A stretch of 34,036 nucleotides of DNA from Kiritimatiellia bacterium (GTDB lineage Bacteria; Verrucomicrobiota; Kiritimatiellia; CAIQIC01; Lenti-01), in assembly GCA_028681135.1 (NCBI GenBank), contig JAQUJC010000034.1:1-34036 (forward strand). The letters are read 5' to 3'. Positions 18,206 to 26,042 of this stretch are shown here, in pieces. The stretch's first letter is position 1; every line of letters begins with the position of its first letter. Below the pieces are notes generated by a model. That model saw nothing but the letters and a program-made list of their open reading frames with translations, had not been told where the DNA came from and ran no database searches. The position numbers and the translations under genes were made by a program.

Positions 18206-18916
18206 TCAATTCCAGCAGGAAACGAGTTGGGCGAGATCGGCTGACGATTCGATGATGCGGGGGCCGCGAAAGGGGGCACGCCAGGCGCGGCGGGTGCGCA
18301 GACGGGCGCGATAGAGCGTGGCAAAATCGAACGCGGGGGCTGGCGCACCGGGACCGCCCAGGAGTTCCGCGCCGCGGCGGACGTTATCGATCATCCAGGC
18401 GGGCAGGCGGGCGGCATAATCATTGCGGGCTATTTCGCCGCGATGGCAGGCCAGTGCCGCGCATAAGTGCTCCAGTTGGGGGCGATCGGCCGCCACCATG
18501 AGATTGGGCCGCAAGAGGGGATGCCAGTATTCGGTCTCAACCACGGCTTGCGGGTGGGCGGCTGCATCGAGCGCCGCCACTCCCAGTCGGTGGGTAGCGC
18601 GGTGGGTGGGATGCCCGTCGCGTTGATGCGGAAGAACCAGGGCGGTGGGTCGGCGGGCAGACAACTCATAGGCCAGTTCTTGGGTGGAAACCATGCCAGT
18701 GGAGAGCGACGGAAGCAGACGCAGCCGAAACCCGAGGTGGGCGCAGGCGGCGCGGAGTTCCCGCTGGCGTTCCACACGCCGTTCGGGCCGACTGCCCAGA
18801 GTGGCGGGCAGCACCCAGACCTCGAAGGCGCATTCCTGGCACAGTCGCAACGAGAGCAAACCCGTGATGGATTCGTCATCTGGATGCGGTGCCAATACTA
18901 ATAGGCGCTTTTTCAT
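18206..18916 (-). CDS. PIG-L / LmbE-family deacetylase
   Basis: 236 residues. The N-terminal zinc-site motif LAPHPDDE (residues 7-14) and the second histidine-rich motif PHQRDGHPTHR define the PIG-L family of zinc N-acetylglucosaminyl deacetylases. The usual substrates are GlcNAc-linked lipids, mycothiol or bacillithiol precursors, or sugar natural products; the substrate here cannot be told. There is no signal peptide. The arginine-rich C-terminal third is not assigned. It is transcribed divergently from the EEP-family gene and is not clearly part of an operon. Confidence 0.88.
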   Translation of the reverse strand: MKKRLLVLAPHPDDESITGLLSLRLCQECAFEVWVLPATLGSRPERRVERQRELRAACAHLGFRLRLLPSLSTGMVSTQELAYELSARRPTALVLPHQRDGHPTHRATHRLGVAALDAAAHPQAVVETEYWHPLLRPNLMVAADRPQLEHLCAALACHRGEIARNDYAARLPAWMIDNVRRGAELLGGPGAPAPAFDFATLYRARLRTRRAWRAPFRGPRIIESSADLAQLVSCWN

Positions 18917-19004
18917 CGTTCCATTGTCCTGCTGTTGATCGTTGCCGCCAAGCCAATTCCATCGTAAAGTTGAACTTTTGGGCCAAGAAAACGGGGTAAA
19001 GCGG

Positions 19005-19033
19005 TTGATATTGGGGGCGGGATGGGGTAGTCT
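19005..19033 (+). promoter_or_regulatory. Sigma70-like promoter for the EEP-family gene
   Basis: TTGATA (19005-19010), 17 bp, TAGTCT (19028-19033). Transcription would start near 19040, so translation must start at ATG 19053 or later. This argues against the longer reading frame that opens at 18942. Confidence 0.45.
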
Positions 19034-19052
19034 TAACCCAATTGTAATAATT

Positions 19053-19817
19053 ATGAGACTAATGCTCTACAACATGCGCTACGGCACCGGCACAGGATTC
19101 CGGTTTCATCTGCCCTTCCCTTTCGGCGGCTTTTTTCGGCGTACCAACAAGAACCTGAACTCGCTGATCGACTTCTTCCGCGAGCAGAAGGCCGATGTGC
19201 TCGGGCTGGTGGAGATTGATTCGGGATCGTACCGGGCTGGTCACCGCAATCAAGCCGACACCATTGCCCGCCATCTGGGCAAACGCACCTTCTGGCGGTC
19301 CAAGTATACCTATTGGTCGTGGTGGAGCCGGCTGCCGATGATGCGCCAACAGGCCAATGCTTGCATCTCGGGCCATGCGGTGATTCGCGAGCGGACCCAT
19401 TTTCTGCGCAAGGGCGTCAAGCGCCTGGTGATGGAGTTGGAGCTGGAGCATGTGGTGATCTTTATCGTCCACCTGGCCCTGAGCCGCCGCTGCCGAGAAG
19501 CACAGTTGGCTGACTTGGCGCGCCTGGCGAAAAACGCGCGCAAACCCTATCTGATTGCCGGCGACTTCAACGCCTTCGCCGGCAAAGTGGAGTTGCAGGA
19601 TTTTATGGATGCCCTGCAGTTGACCAATGCCAATCTCCTGGATGCGCCCACCTTCCCGAGCCGCTCCCCGCGCTGGCAACTCGATTTCATCCTGCATAGC
19701 CCGGAGATCCGCGTGACCCACTTCGAGATCGCTTCGGATGTCCGCCTCAGCGACCACCTGCCGCTGATTTGCGACTTTGAAGTCACCAAGCCGTCCGCTC
19801 TGCCCATCGGGGCGTGA
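19053..19817 (+). CDS. Endonuclease/exonuclease/phosphatase (EEP) family protein
   Basis: 254 residues. Family motifs in order: N-terminal LMLYNMRYG strand, VLGLVEID (metal-binding Glu), VHLALSRRCREAQ, GDFNAF (catalytic Asp/Asn) and the C-terminal SDHLPLICDF (Asp-His pair). These are the active-site residues of Mg-dependent EEP hydrolases, which cleave phosphodiesters in DNA, RNA, lipids or small molecules; the substrate is not predictable. A distinctive basic/aromatic insert (near TFWRSKYTYWSWW) follows the first helix. No signal peptide is seen. Start ATG 19053 is chosen because the fold begins there and a promoter lies just upstream; the leader is very short and lacks a clear ribosome binding site. 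Confidence 0.88.
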   Translation: MRLMLYNMRYGTGTGFRFHLPFPFGGFFRRTNKNLNSLIDFFREQKADVLGLVEIDSGSYRAGHRNQADTIARHLGKRTFWRSKYTYWSWWSRLPMMRQQANACISGHAVIRERTHFLRKGVKRLVMELELEHVVIFIVHLALSRRCREAQLADLARLAKNARKPYLIAGDFNAFAGKVELQDFMDALQLTNANLLDAPTFPSRSPRWQLDFILHSPEIRVTHFEIASDVRLSDHLPLICDFEVTKPSALPIGA

Positions 19818-19879
19818 GGCACTGCCCTTGACGGGGGGGATCTGCGATTCAGTGCCTGTTTATGTGCCATGCTTAAAGC

Positions 19880-19958
19880 GCGGCTCACCGGGGACGGTTC
19901 GCCCTACCGGGGGCGGGAATGTGCGTTATGGGTAGGGCGAATCGTCCCGATGAGCCGC
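19880..19958. repeat. Long imperfect inverted repeat (28-29 bp arms)
   Basis: The arm at 19880-19908 (begins GCGGCTCACCGGG, ends TTCGCCCTACC) and that at 19931-19958 are reverse complements with three differences, one of them a single-base gap. They flank a 22-bp spacer. The element lies 60 bp past the EEP gene stop. It could act as a 3' hairpin, but the long GC-rich arms and ends look like a small dispersed palindromic element. Confidence 0.8.
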
Positions 19959-19990
19959 TCCTGTAACGAATCGCAGATGCACCCGCTGAC

Positions 19991-20014
19991 GGGGCGTCTC
20001 TCGGGGCGTCTCTC
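19991..20014. repeat. Two perfect 12-bp direct repeats
   Basis: GGGGCGTCTCTC occurs twice in tandem, 10 bp upstream of the -35-like box at 20025. It may be an operator or slippage; nothing else supports a role. Confidence 0.5.
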
Positions 20015-20024
20015 CCAAAACCAT

Positions 20025-20053
20025 TTGCCCCCGCGGGATGGGTTCGCTACAGT
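20025..20053 (+). promoter_or_regulatory. Sigma70-like promoter for the secreted protein gene at 20078
   Basis: TTGCCC (20025-20030), 17 bp, TACAGT (20048-20053). The predicted start near 20060 leaves a short leader that contains AAAGGAGAG before ATG 20078. Confidence 0.45.
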
Positions 20054-20077
20054 GGACCAGCAAAGGAGAGTGCATCG

Positions 20078-20668
20078 ATGAAAGCTTTGACCACCGCTTT
20101 GATACTATTGGGATTGGGTTGCGTCCAGATGGCCGCCGCCGGCGACATTCAAACGGAGTGGGCCTATCACTCGGCCGGTAGTGAATCGCGCTTGATCGAC
20201 CGTGTCCCCGGCACCGACTTGACCTTTCTGGCCAACGGATCGGATGCTCTTTCCACATCGGAAACCGTGACACTCTATGTGCTGACTGCTCAAAATTTTG
20301 CAGGAAATCTGGATGAACAGGTCTCGGCGCGCTGGTGGAACGGCACTCGGGCTCATTGGGTCATGGGCTACTGGGTGGGCCCGGTGGAGGTGTCCGCAAC
20401 AGAGAACACCTTCCGCGGCCACCCCGCGGAAGGATCAACCACTCTCGATTTGTGGCGAATCACTATCCCCCCACTGGTAACCCGACCAGGCGATAATTTC
20501 TACGCAATCCAATTGAAAGCATATCAAAACGGCCACACCGACGAGCGCTATCTGCTGTGCCGCACGGGCGGTGATTTTTCGCGCACCAACCGCCTGGGCC
20601 AGATTTGGTCGTCGTCAGAAGAATTCGCCCAACAAGATTGGAAAATTCAGATACAGCCCGAGCCATGA
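20078..20668 (+). CDS. Secreted protein of unknown function
   Basis: 196 residues. A signal peptide (MKALTTALILLGLGCVQMAAAG) ends in an AAA-G site; the cysteine at residue 15 makes a poor lipobox, so type I cleavage is preferred. The mature part is rich in Trp, Thr and polar residues and looks beta-rich (VTLYVLTAQNF, LDLWRITIPPL, FYAIQLKAYQ). I recognise no family. A strong AAAGGAGAG supports the start. It has its own promoter candidate and lies upstream of the zinc-ribbon membrane protein, but 135 bp separate them. Confidence 0.75.
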   Translation: MKALTTALILLGLGCVQMAAAGDIQTEWAYHSAGSESRLIDRVPGTDLTFLANGSDALSTSETVTLYVLTAQNFAGNLDEQVSARWWNGTRAHWVMGYWVGPVEVSATENTFRGHPAEGSTTLDLWRITIPPLVTRPGDNFYAIQLKAYQNGHTDERYLLCRTGGDFSRTNRLGQIWSSSEEFAQQDWKIQIQPEP

Positions 20669-20803
20669 CTTCTTTTCACGGCACGTTGCATCGGGGCCCG
20701 CTAGGGCACCTGCCGCATCCCAATTTGCATTTGTCGGTGTTCCGCCTTGACATTTACGGCCTAAACCGTTGATTCTTGCGGTGTACGAGGAGAACCGCCC
20801 TTT

Positions 20804-21112
20804 ATGCCTGAGACCCCACTGAGTCGAAAAGCCCCGCGCCGCCGCAAAGTGGATCCCGCCCTCCAATATCGGTGGGGTCTCGTGGGAGTGATCCTGGCGG
20901 TCGGATTATTCCTGTGGTACCTGCGCACCAGCGGCGTGAGCCGTCAATCGCAGACCGACCTCAGCCGCTATTATGAGAAGATCACCTGCCCCCGTTGCAA
21001 CAACGAAGAACCGCAAAAGACCACCTGCTCCTTGTGCGGAGGCAAAGGGGAGCTTTGGATCGATACCCGGATTGATCCCGGGCCCGGCGGTGAACGGCCT
21101 GCCGAACCGTAA
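20804..21112 (+). CDS. Small membrane-anchored zinc-ribbon protein
   Basis: 102 residues. A basic N-terminus (SRKAPRRRKV) precedes one transmembrane segment (about 25-42, GLVGVILAVGLFLWYL). After it come CPRC and CSLCGGKGE, a DnaJ-type CxxC...CxxCxGxG zinc-binding pair. By the positive-inside rule the zinc part would lie on the outer face of the inner membrane. GAGGAGAA precedes the ATG. The LptF/G permease starts 45 bp downstream on the same strand, so the two are probably co-transcribed. Function unknown. Confidence 0.78.
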   Translation: MPETPLSRKAPRRRKVDPALQYRWGLVGVILAVGLFLWYLRTSGVSRQSQTDLSRYYEKITCPRCNNEEPQKTTCSLCGGKGELWIDTRIDPGPGGERPAEP

Positions 21113-21157
21113 ATTGACTGCTATCGCAAGGGGGGGGGGCGGTGGCGGCCGGTCGTG

Positions 21158-22255
21158 ATGAAGCTCCTTACCCGATATCTGTTGAGCCAATTGCGACGGC
21201 CGTGGCTTTACGTCATGGCGGGATTCTCGCTGATTGCCATCCTGGTCGACTTGTTCGATCATTTCGTGGACTTCATGGAAGCCGGCACCCCCCCGCAGCA
21301 GATTCTGCTCTACTACCTGGTGTTGCTGCCCACCTATATGCCCTATCTGCTGCCGATTTCGCTGCTGCTGGCGTTGCTCTATGCCTTGTGGCAGTTGGGA
21401 AAAAATGCCGAACTGACCGCCATGCGCGCGTGCGGCTTGAGCCTGACCCAATTGATTACACCCTATCTGCTCACCGGAACCCTGGCGGCATTTCTGCTGC
21501 TGGCCATCAACGAAGGGTTCAATCCGTGGGCCACCCATTGGACGCGGCAATTCCAATCCATGCAAGGGTCCGCCCACGCCTCGCGGGCGTATCTGGCGGT
21601 CAATTTGGCCTATAAAAATGTCATTGGGCGACGTATTTGGCGCATTGGCACCTTTGATCCACGGCCCACCACCTCCTACGAAATGCGGCAGGTCCACTTG
21701 ACCCAGCAGCGCCCCGATGGCTCCGACGAATTTCAGATGGACGCAAGCCGTGCGCGCTGGCTCGATGGCCACTGGTGGTTTGAAAATGCCGAAACCCTCT
21801 ACTACACGACCAACAATGCCCCGCATGGCGCCGTGGAAAAGAATCCGAATCTCGAAATGCCCATGCTGTCGGAAATACCCCGAGACTTTATTAATGAAAT
21901 TAAGGATTCGGAAGAGCGTTCGGCGGCTGAAATCCTGCGCTTCATCTCCACGCATCCGGATATTTCGGACGACGCCCGCAAGCGGCTGATGGTCGATTTT
22001 CACTATCGCCTGGCGGCGCCGTGGTTGTGCATCATTGTGATTCTGGTTGGCGTGCCATTTGGGCTGCATACCGGACGCCGTGGCATGGGGATGGGTATCC
22101 TGCTGGCGCTGCTGACCTTCTTTGCCTATTACATCATGATGGGATTATGCTTGGCCTATGGCAAAGCCGGAACACTCTCCCCCGTCGTAGCGGGGTGGCT
22201 GCCCTCGGGCATTTTTCTGGTGCTGGGGCTTGGCATGCTCTGGCACAACCGTTAG
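21158..22255 (+). CDS. LptF/LptG-family lipopolysaccharide export permease
   Basis: 365 residues from ATG 21158; an adjacent GTG at 21155 is an alternative start. YjgP/YjgQ (LptF/G) architecture: three N-terminal transmembrane segments, with the conserved cytoplasmic loop ELTAMRACGLSLTQL between the second and third. A periplasmic beta-jellyroll region follows (about 120-275), then three C-terminal membrane segments. The family forms the inner-membrane LptB2FG ABC exporter that moves LPS to the outer membrane. I cannot say whether it is F or G; its partner, LptB and LptC are not in the window. It indicates a Gram-negative envelope. Confidence 0.9.
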   Translation: MKLLTRYLLSQLRRPWLYVMAGFSLIAILVDLFDHFVDFMEAGTPPQQILLYYLVLLPTYMPYLLPISLLLALLYALWQLGKNAELTAMRACGLSLTQLITPYLLTGTLAAFLLLAINEGFNPWATHWTRQFQSMQGSAHASRAYLAVNLAYKNVIGRRIWRIGTFDPRPTTSYEMRQVHLTQQRPDGSDEFQMDASRARWLDGHWWFENAETLYYTTNNAPHGAVEKNPNLEMPMLSEIPRDFINEIKDSEERSAAEILRFISTHPDISDDARKRLMVDFHYRLAAPWLCIIVILVGVPFGLHTGRRGMGMGILLALLTFFAYYIMMGLCLAYGKAGTLSPVVAGWLPSGIFLVLGLGMLWHNR

Positions 22256-22268
22256 GCGGCGGTGCGGC

Positions 22269-22286
22269 GGGTCTTCTGCCAGACCC
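22269..22286. terminator. Short hairpin between converging genes
   Basis: GGGTCT / AGACCC arms flank a 6-nt loop, placed between the stops of the lptF/G-type gene and the SNF2 gene. No U-tract follows on either strand, so terminator function is only suggested by its position. Confidence 0.3.
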
Positions 22287-22297
22287 ACCGTGCCCGG

Positions 22298-25200
22298 CTA
22301 CAGCGCTAGAAGCTCCTGGACATCTTCCCAGGTCAGGTCGTGGACATCCGTGGCGCTATCGCCATCCTCCAGGGTGGCATTGTACAGTGCCTGCTTTTTG
22401 CGTTGAAGCGCCACGACACGCTCCTCGACCGAATCCTGGGCGATGAGCTTCACGCTATAGACAGTGCGTTTCTGGCCAATGCGGTAGGCGCGATCAGTGG
22501 CCTGGTTTTCCACCGCAGGATTCCACCACGGATCGTAGTGGATGACCATGTCGGCGCCGGTCAAATTCAATCCCGTGCCGCCGGCTTTCAGACTAATCAA
22601 GAACAGGGGAATGCCCTCATCGCGATTGAATTCTTGAACGATCTTCAGCCGTTCCTGGGTGGCACCATCCAGATAGCAATGGCGTAGACCCCGGCGGGTG
22701 ATTTCGCGACGGAGAATGCTCAGCATCGAAACAAATTGGCTGAATACCAACACACGGTGACCGCCATCCATCGCTTCGTCGAGCAGTTCGAAGAATAGGT
22801 CCATCTTGGCCGAGGGTTCCTTCGCCTTCAGCCCGTCAAGTTTCAGCAAGTCCAGATGGCAACAGGTCTGACGGAGCCGCAGCAGCGTGTTGAGAATCGT
22901 GAACTTGGAGCGGGCAAACCCCTGCGTCGCTACCAAATCGGCAATCTGGCGGCGCGAGTTTTCAATCAGCGCGGTATAGACCTTCTGCTGGTCCGCACTG
23001 AGCGGACACGCCGCGATGCGTTCAATTTTCGGCGGCAACTCCTTGGCGACATCCTTTTTGAGCCGCCGCAGCAAGAAGGGCCGCAGTTTGCGACGCAGTT
23101 TCCACTGCGCCAGTTCGCCTTCCGGGCCGCCCTGACTCAGGGGCTGTTCAATGTTCCGGCGAAACGTATCGGCGCTGCCCAGATAGCCTGGCATCAGAAA
23201 GTCCATGATGCTCCATAGATCGCCCGCACCATTCTCGATCGGCGTGCCCGTCAACACAAAACGGTGGTCGGCACGTAACCGCTTGGCCGATTTTGCATTG
23301 CGAGTGGAATGATTTTTGATGTGCTGGGCTTCATCCAAAATCACCGCCAGAAAATCCAGGGGGGCATACTGGTCAATGTCACGCCGCAGCAGCGCATACG
23401 ATGTGATCAGCACATCCGCCTTCTGAAACGACTTCCAGCGCTCATGACGGTCGCTTCCCGTTACCGCGCCAAATCGCAGCCAAGGCGTAAAGCGTGAGGC
23501 CTCGGCCACCCAGTTTTCCACCAGACTGGTGGGGCAGACAATCAAGGCCTGCTTGCGCGTTTCGCGGGGCTGTTCGGCCAATGCCATGGACAACCAAACA
23601 AGCGCCTGTAAAGTTTTACCCAACCCCATTTCATCGGCTAAAATACCGCCAAAACGGTTGTGCTGAAGAAAACGCAACCACTGAATGCCTTCTTTTTGAT
23701 AGGGGCGCAACAAACGAGCCAAGGTGGGGTCGAGCGGCTCGGGTGCCATCGTTTCCAGGCGGTTATGCCGCGCCGCGGTCTCCAACCAGGTGGGGGGGGC
23801 CTCGACATCCACGCCATCCAAATCCTGGAGGGCGCTGGCAGCATAGGCGGCATAGACCGGCGCCAAGCGAAAACTCCCGGGGCGACTCCCCTCGCCCGAG
23901 GCGCAATCACGGAATACGCTTTGTAGCGACAAGACGGCATCGGCATCCAGCAGGATGGTCCGCCCTTTATGTTCCAGATAGGCATCCCCCTTGAGCAACG
24001 CACGTTGGATTTCGACCGCGGACAGGCTGGCACCCTCGCCATCGTCAAAATCAAACCGAACCTCGAACCATCCCTTGCCTCCGCCATTCTCCGGATCAAT
24101 GTGTACCACCGGGGTAGCGAAAACCGCAGTGTCCATTCGCTCGCGAATACGGCCATGCCATTCCAGACGCCATCCGCGACGGCGCAAAAACGGCACCGCG
24201 CGCCCCAAAAAGTTGAGCACGTCACGGGTGCCCACGATAGGCGTCAACTCCGATCCGTTGTGCCCGGATATCCCAAAACGAGCCAACAACGCCAGAGCCT
24301 GGCGTTCCACATCCTGATCGCGAACCGTGTAGCGTAGGATGTCGTCGGGATCAGGATGCGCGAATCCGCCGCGGGCGCATGACCGACCGGCCACCACCTG
24401 CACATCGTCATAGACCGCCACCAATCGCATCGCCAGACTGGCCGGACTGCCGCGTACTTCGAGATGGAAACGGGGTTCTTCCGGATCAAAGCGGAAGACG
24501 TCTGGCGCCACCTCGGCCTCCAGGCGCACCAATGCCCCTAATCGGGGCAGTTCCTCGCGCAAAAAGCGCGGCACGTCCTGGCGAGAAATGACGACTTGGC
24601 GCTGGTAGATTTCCCGCAGCGGCAACGGCAGCAAGTTCTCTAGCGGCCAGAAATGCCCCCCACCAAAAACCCACCCCGCCTTGCTATGCACCAGATATGT
24701 GGGAAACTCCACTCCGCGCATGAAGGGCAGCGTGGTATCTGCCACCAGCAGCAGTTCGCCATTCTCGTGATCCAAATCTACCCGCATGACGGTCGAAACG
24801 GCTGTCGCGTTGACCGGCAATTCCTGCCCACCCTCTTCCCACAGCGAAAGTCCGCGATGCAGTTCCAGCACATTGATGAAATCGGCCATCTCGAGGTCCA
24901 GGGCATCCGGAACCTCGCCGCCGGCGATTTCCTCGAGCACAAACAACAGGGCATCGTGACGCGGAGTCAACCCCAGGACAGTCCCAGACGGGATGTCGCT
25001 GATCGGATGCCGACGCCCCTTCACGTCTAGAAACACCCGCAGGGGAACCGGCCCGGACGCCGCGGCTTCGCGCCAGCCATGCGGCAATCCCAGCACTACC
25101 GAGGCATCCCATGCTCCGGCTGTCCCGGGGGGCGCACGCTTGAAAAATGCCGTGTCCTCTAATTGTCGCAAATGCCGTGCCCGACGCTCCTCTTCCCGTA

Positions 25201-25507
25201 ATTTGCGCTCCCGGTCCGGATCGGTTCGGCGCGCCAACAGAGCCAGCCCCAGGGCAATCACATGCGAACAGATGATGCCACGCTCGACATTATCCCGGCA
25301 GGGGCACAGATTCTCGCAACTCAAATCCGGCAAAATACGTGCAGCCGTCTTGATTGATCGACTGCCCCACGACAGGGTGCCGCGCATCACCGATGCCTCG
25401 AATTCAGCCTCCAGCACCAATCCGCGCTCAAACAGCGTCTGCCCGTCGCGGAACGTCACCGCCCCGCCCCAGCTTTGCAAAATCTTTCGTGTGATTGGCA
25501 ATGTCAC
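22298..25507 (-). CDS. SWIM zinc-finger SNF2-family helicase/ATPase
   Basis: 1069 residues from GTG 25507 (GGGAG 6 bp upstream). An N-terminal SWIM zinc finger (C68, C70, C80, H82) precedes a long poorly assigned region (about 100-590). The SNF2 motor follows: Walker A ADEMGLGKT near residue 625, motif II LDEAQHIKN near 725, LTGTPIENG, then the C-terminal helicase lobe with VFSQFVSM, LKAGGTGLNLTGAD and DRAYRIGQ near 1010. It is a DNA-stimulated ATPase of the bacterial HepA/YwqA-like SWIM-SNF2 type; it probably remodels protein-DNA complexes. It stands alone, with no nuclease, methylase or other defence gene beside it, so housekeeping is more likely than phage defence. It has its own good promoter. 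Confidence 0.93.
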   Translation of the reverse strand: MTLPITRKILQSWGGAVTFRDGQTLFERGLVLEAEFEASVMRGTLSWGSRSIKTAARILPDLSCENLCPCRDNVERGIICSHVIALGLALLARRTDPDRERKLREEERRARHLRQLEDTAFFKRAPPGTAGAWDASVVLGLPHGWREAAASGPVPLRVFLDVKGRRHPISDIPSGTVLGLTPRHDALLFVLEEIAGGEVPDALDLEMADFINVLELHRGLSLWEEGGQELPVNATAVSTVMRVDLDHENGELLLVADTTLPFMRGVEFPTYLVHSKAGWVFGGGHFWPLENLLPLPLREIYQRQVVISRQDVPRFLREELPRLGALVRLEAEVAPDVFRFDPEEPRFHLEVRGSPASLAMRLVAVYDDVQVVAGRSCARGGFAHPDPDDILRYTVRDQDVERQALALLARFGISGHNGSELTPIVGTRDVLNFLGRAVPFLRRRGWRLEWHGRIRERMDTAVFATPVVHIDPENGGGKGWFEVRFDFDDGEGASLSAVEIQRALLKGDAYLEHKGRTILLDADAVLSLQSVFRDCASGEGSRPGSFRLAPVYAAYAASALQDLDGVDVEAPPTWLETAARHNRLETMAPEPLDPTLARLLRPYQKEGIQWLRFLQHNRFGGILADEMGLGKTLQALVWLSMALAEQPRETRKQALIVCPTSLVENWVAEASRFTPWLRFGAVTGSDRHERWKSFQKADVLITSYALLRRDIDQYAPLDFLAVILDEAQHIKNHSTRNAKSAKRLRADHRFVLTGTPIENGAGDLWSIMDFLMPGYLGSADTFRRNIEQPLSQGGPEGELAQWKLRRKLRPFLLRRLKKDVAKELPPKIERIAACPLSADQQKVYTALIENSRRQIADLVATQGFARSKFTILNTLLRLRQTCCHLDLLKLDGLKAKEPSAKMDLFFELLDEAMDGGHRVLVFSQFVSMLSILRREITRRGLRHCYLDGATQERLKIVQEFNRDEGIPLFLISLKAGGTGLNLTGADMVIHYDPWWNPAVENQATDRAYRIGQKRTVYSVKLIAQDSVEERVVALQRKKQALYNATLEDGDSATDVHDLTWEDVQELLAL

Positions 25508-25549
25508 GAACCGCTCCCAACGCTTTTCAGCCGCAAGTCAAATAGGAGA

Positions 25550-25577
25550 ACTATACCGATTTTCCCGCATGTGGCAA
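25550..25577 (-). promoter_or_regulatory. Sigma70-like promoter for the SNF2 gene
   Basis: TTGCCA (25577-25572), 16 bp, TATAGT (25555-25550) on the minus strand, each one base from consensus. The leader to GTG 25507 would be about 36 nt. Confidence 0.55.
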
Positions 25578-25671
25578 TCCCATCCAAGGTCCGCAATCAT
25601 ACGTGGCGCATCTGCGATTGGGTGGTTTTCGTCCCGGGGTCAGCCTGCGTGCATGGTGGCTGTCATCCCGG

Positions 25672-25773
25672 CTTGTCCACCGTCTTGCCCGCCGTCTTGT
25701 CCGCCGTCTTGTCCGCCGTAGCCTTGGCGAAGGTGGAAGCCTTGGCGAAGGCGGAAGCCTTGGCGAAGGTTGG
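25672..25773. repeat. Composite tandem repeat: four 12-bp plus three 18-bp units
   Basis: Four units of the type CTTGTCCGCCGT (25672-25719) run directly into three units of the type AGCCTTGGCGAAGGTGGA (25720-25773). Read on the minus strand, one frame gives LRQGYGGQDGGQDGG and another FAKATADKTADK. From memory, RQGYGGQ-type spurious peptides occur in intergenic repeats of many unrelated environmental genomes, so this looks like a local expansion of a dispersed repeat rather than a gene. Confidence 0.8.
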
Positions 25774-25930
25774 AACCTGTCGCGGGATCTCGGTCCGGAT
25801 GCACCCGGCCAGCCATCGCAGCGAAACCGAGATGTTTCGACTTCGGCACGGTGCGCCTCCACTCAACATGACCAGCGCTTGCACTCTATCGCAGATGCGC
25901 CCCACCGGGCGTTCGCACGCAAATTCACAC

Positions 25931-25959
25931 TTGCCTGGCAGCAAGGGACGCCGTATCCT
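25931..25959 (+). promoter_or_regulatory. Possible promoter for the PpiD-like gene
   Basis: TTGCCT (25931-25936), 17 bp, TATCCT (25954-25959). It would give a leader of about 77 nt to ATG 26043. Confidence 0.3.
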
Positions 25960-26042
25960 CATGCCCCAATGTTGTCCACCCGGACCCGGTACCGCCAACG
26001 ACGACAAGCACCAGCCATGAGTTTGACAAAGAGAGTTCCTGC

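Larger units (their letters stand above)
25578..26042. other. Intergenic region between the SNF2 and PpiD-like genes
   Basis: About 465 bp with no supported gene; overlapping open frames on both strands arise from GC-rich repeats. It holds the composite tandem repeat at 25672-25773 and a weak plus-strand promoter at 25931-25959. A nine-codon plus-strand frame at 26017-26046 overlaps the next start codon, but it has no ribosome binding site. Confidence 0.55.

Noticed and set aside
18942-19052. An N-terminal extension of the EEP-family protein starting at 18942
   Set aside because: The extra 37 residues do not fit the fold, and a promoter candidate lies inside that segment.
22298-25507. A phage-defence system based on the SNF2 helicase
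   Set aside because: Defence SNF2 proteins normally sit beside nucleases, methylases or PLD proteins. Here the neighbours are an LPS permease and a periplasmic chaperone, and stand-alone SWIM-SNF2 proteins are common.
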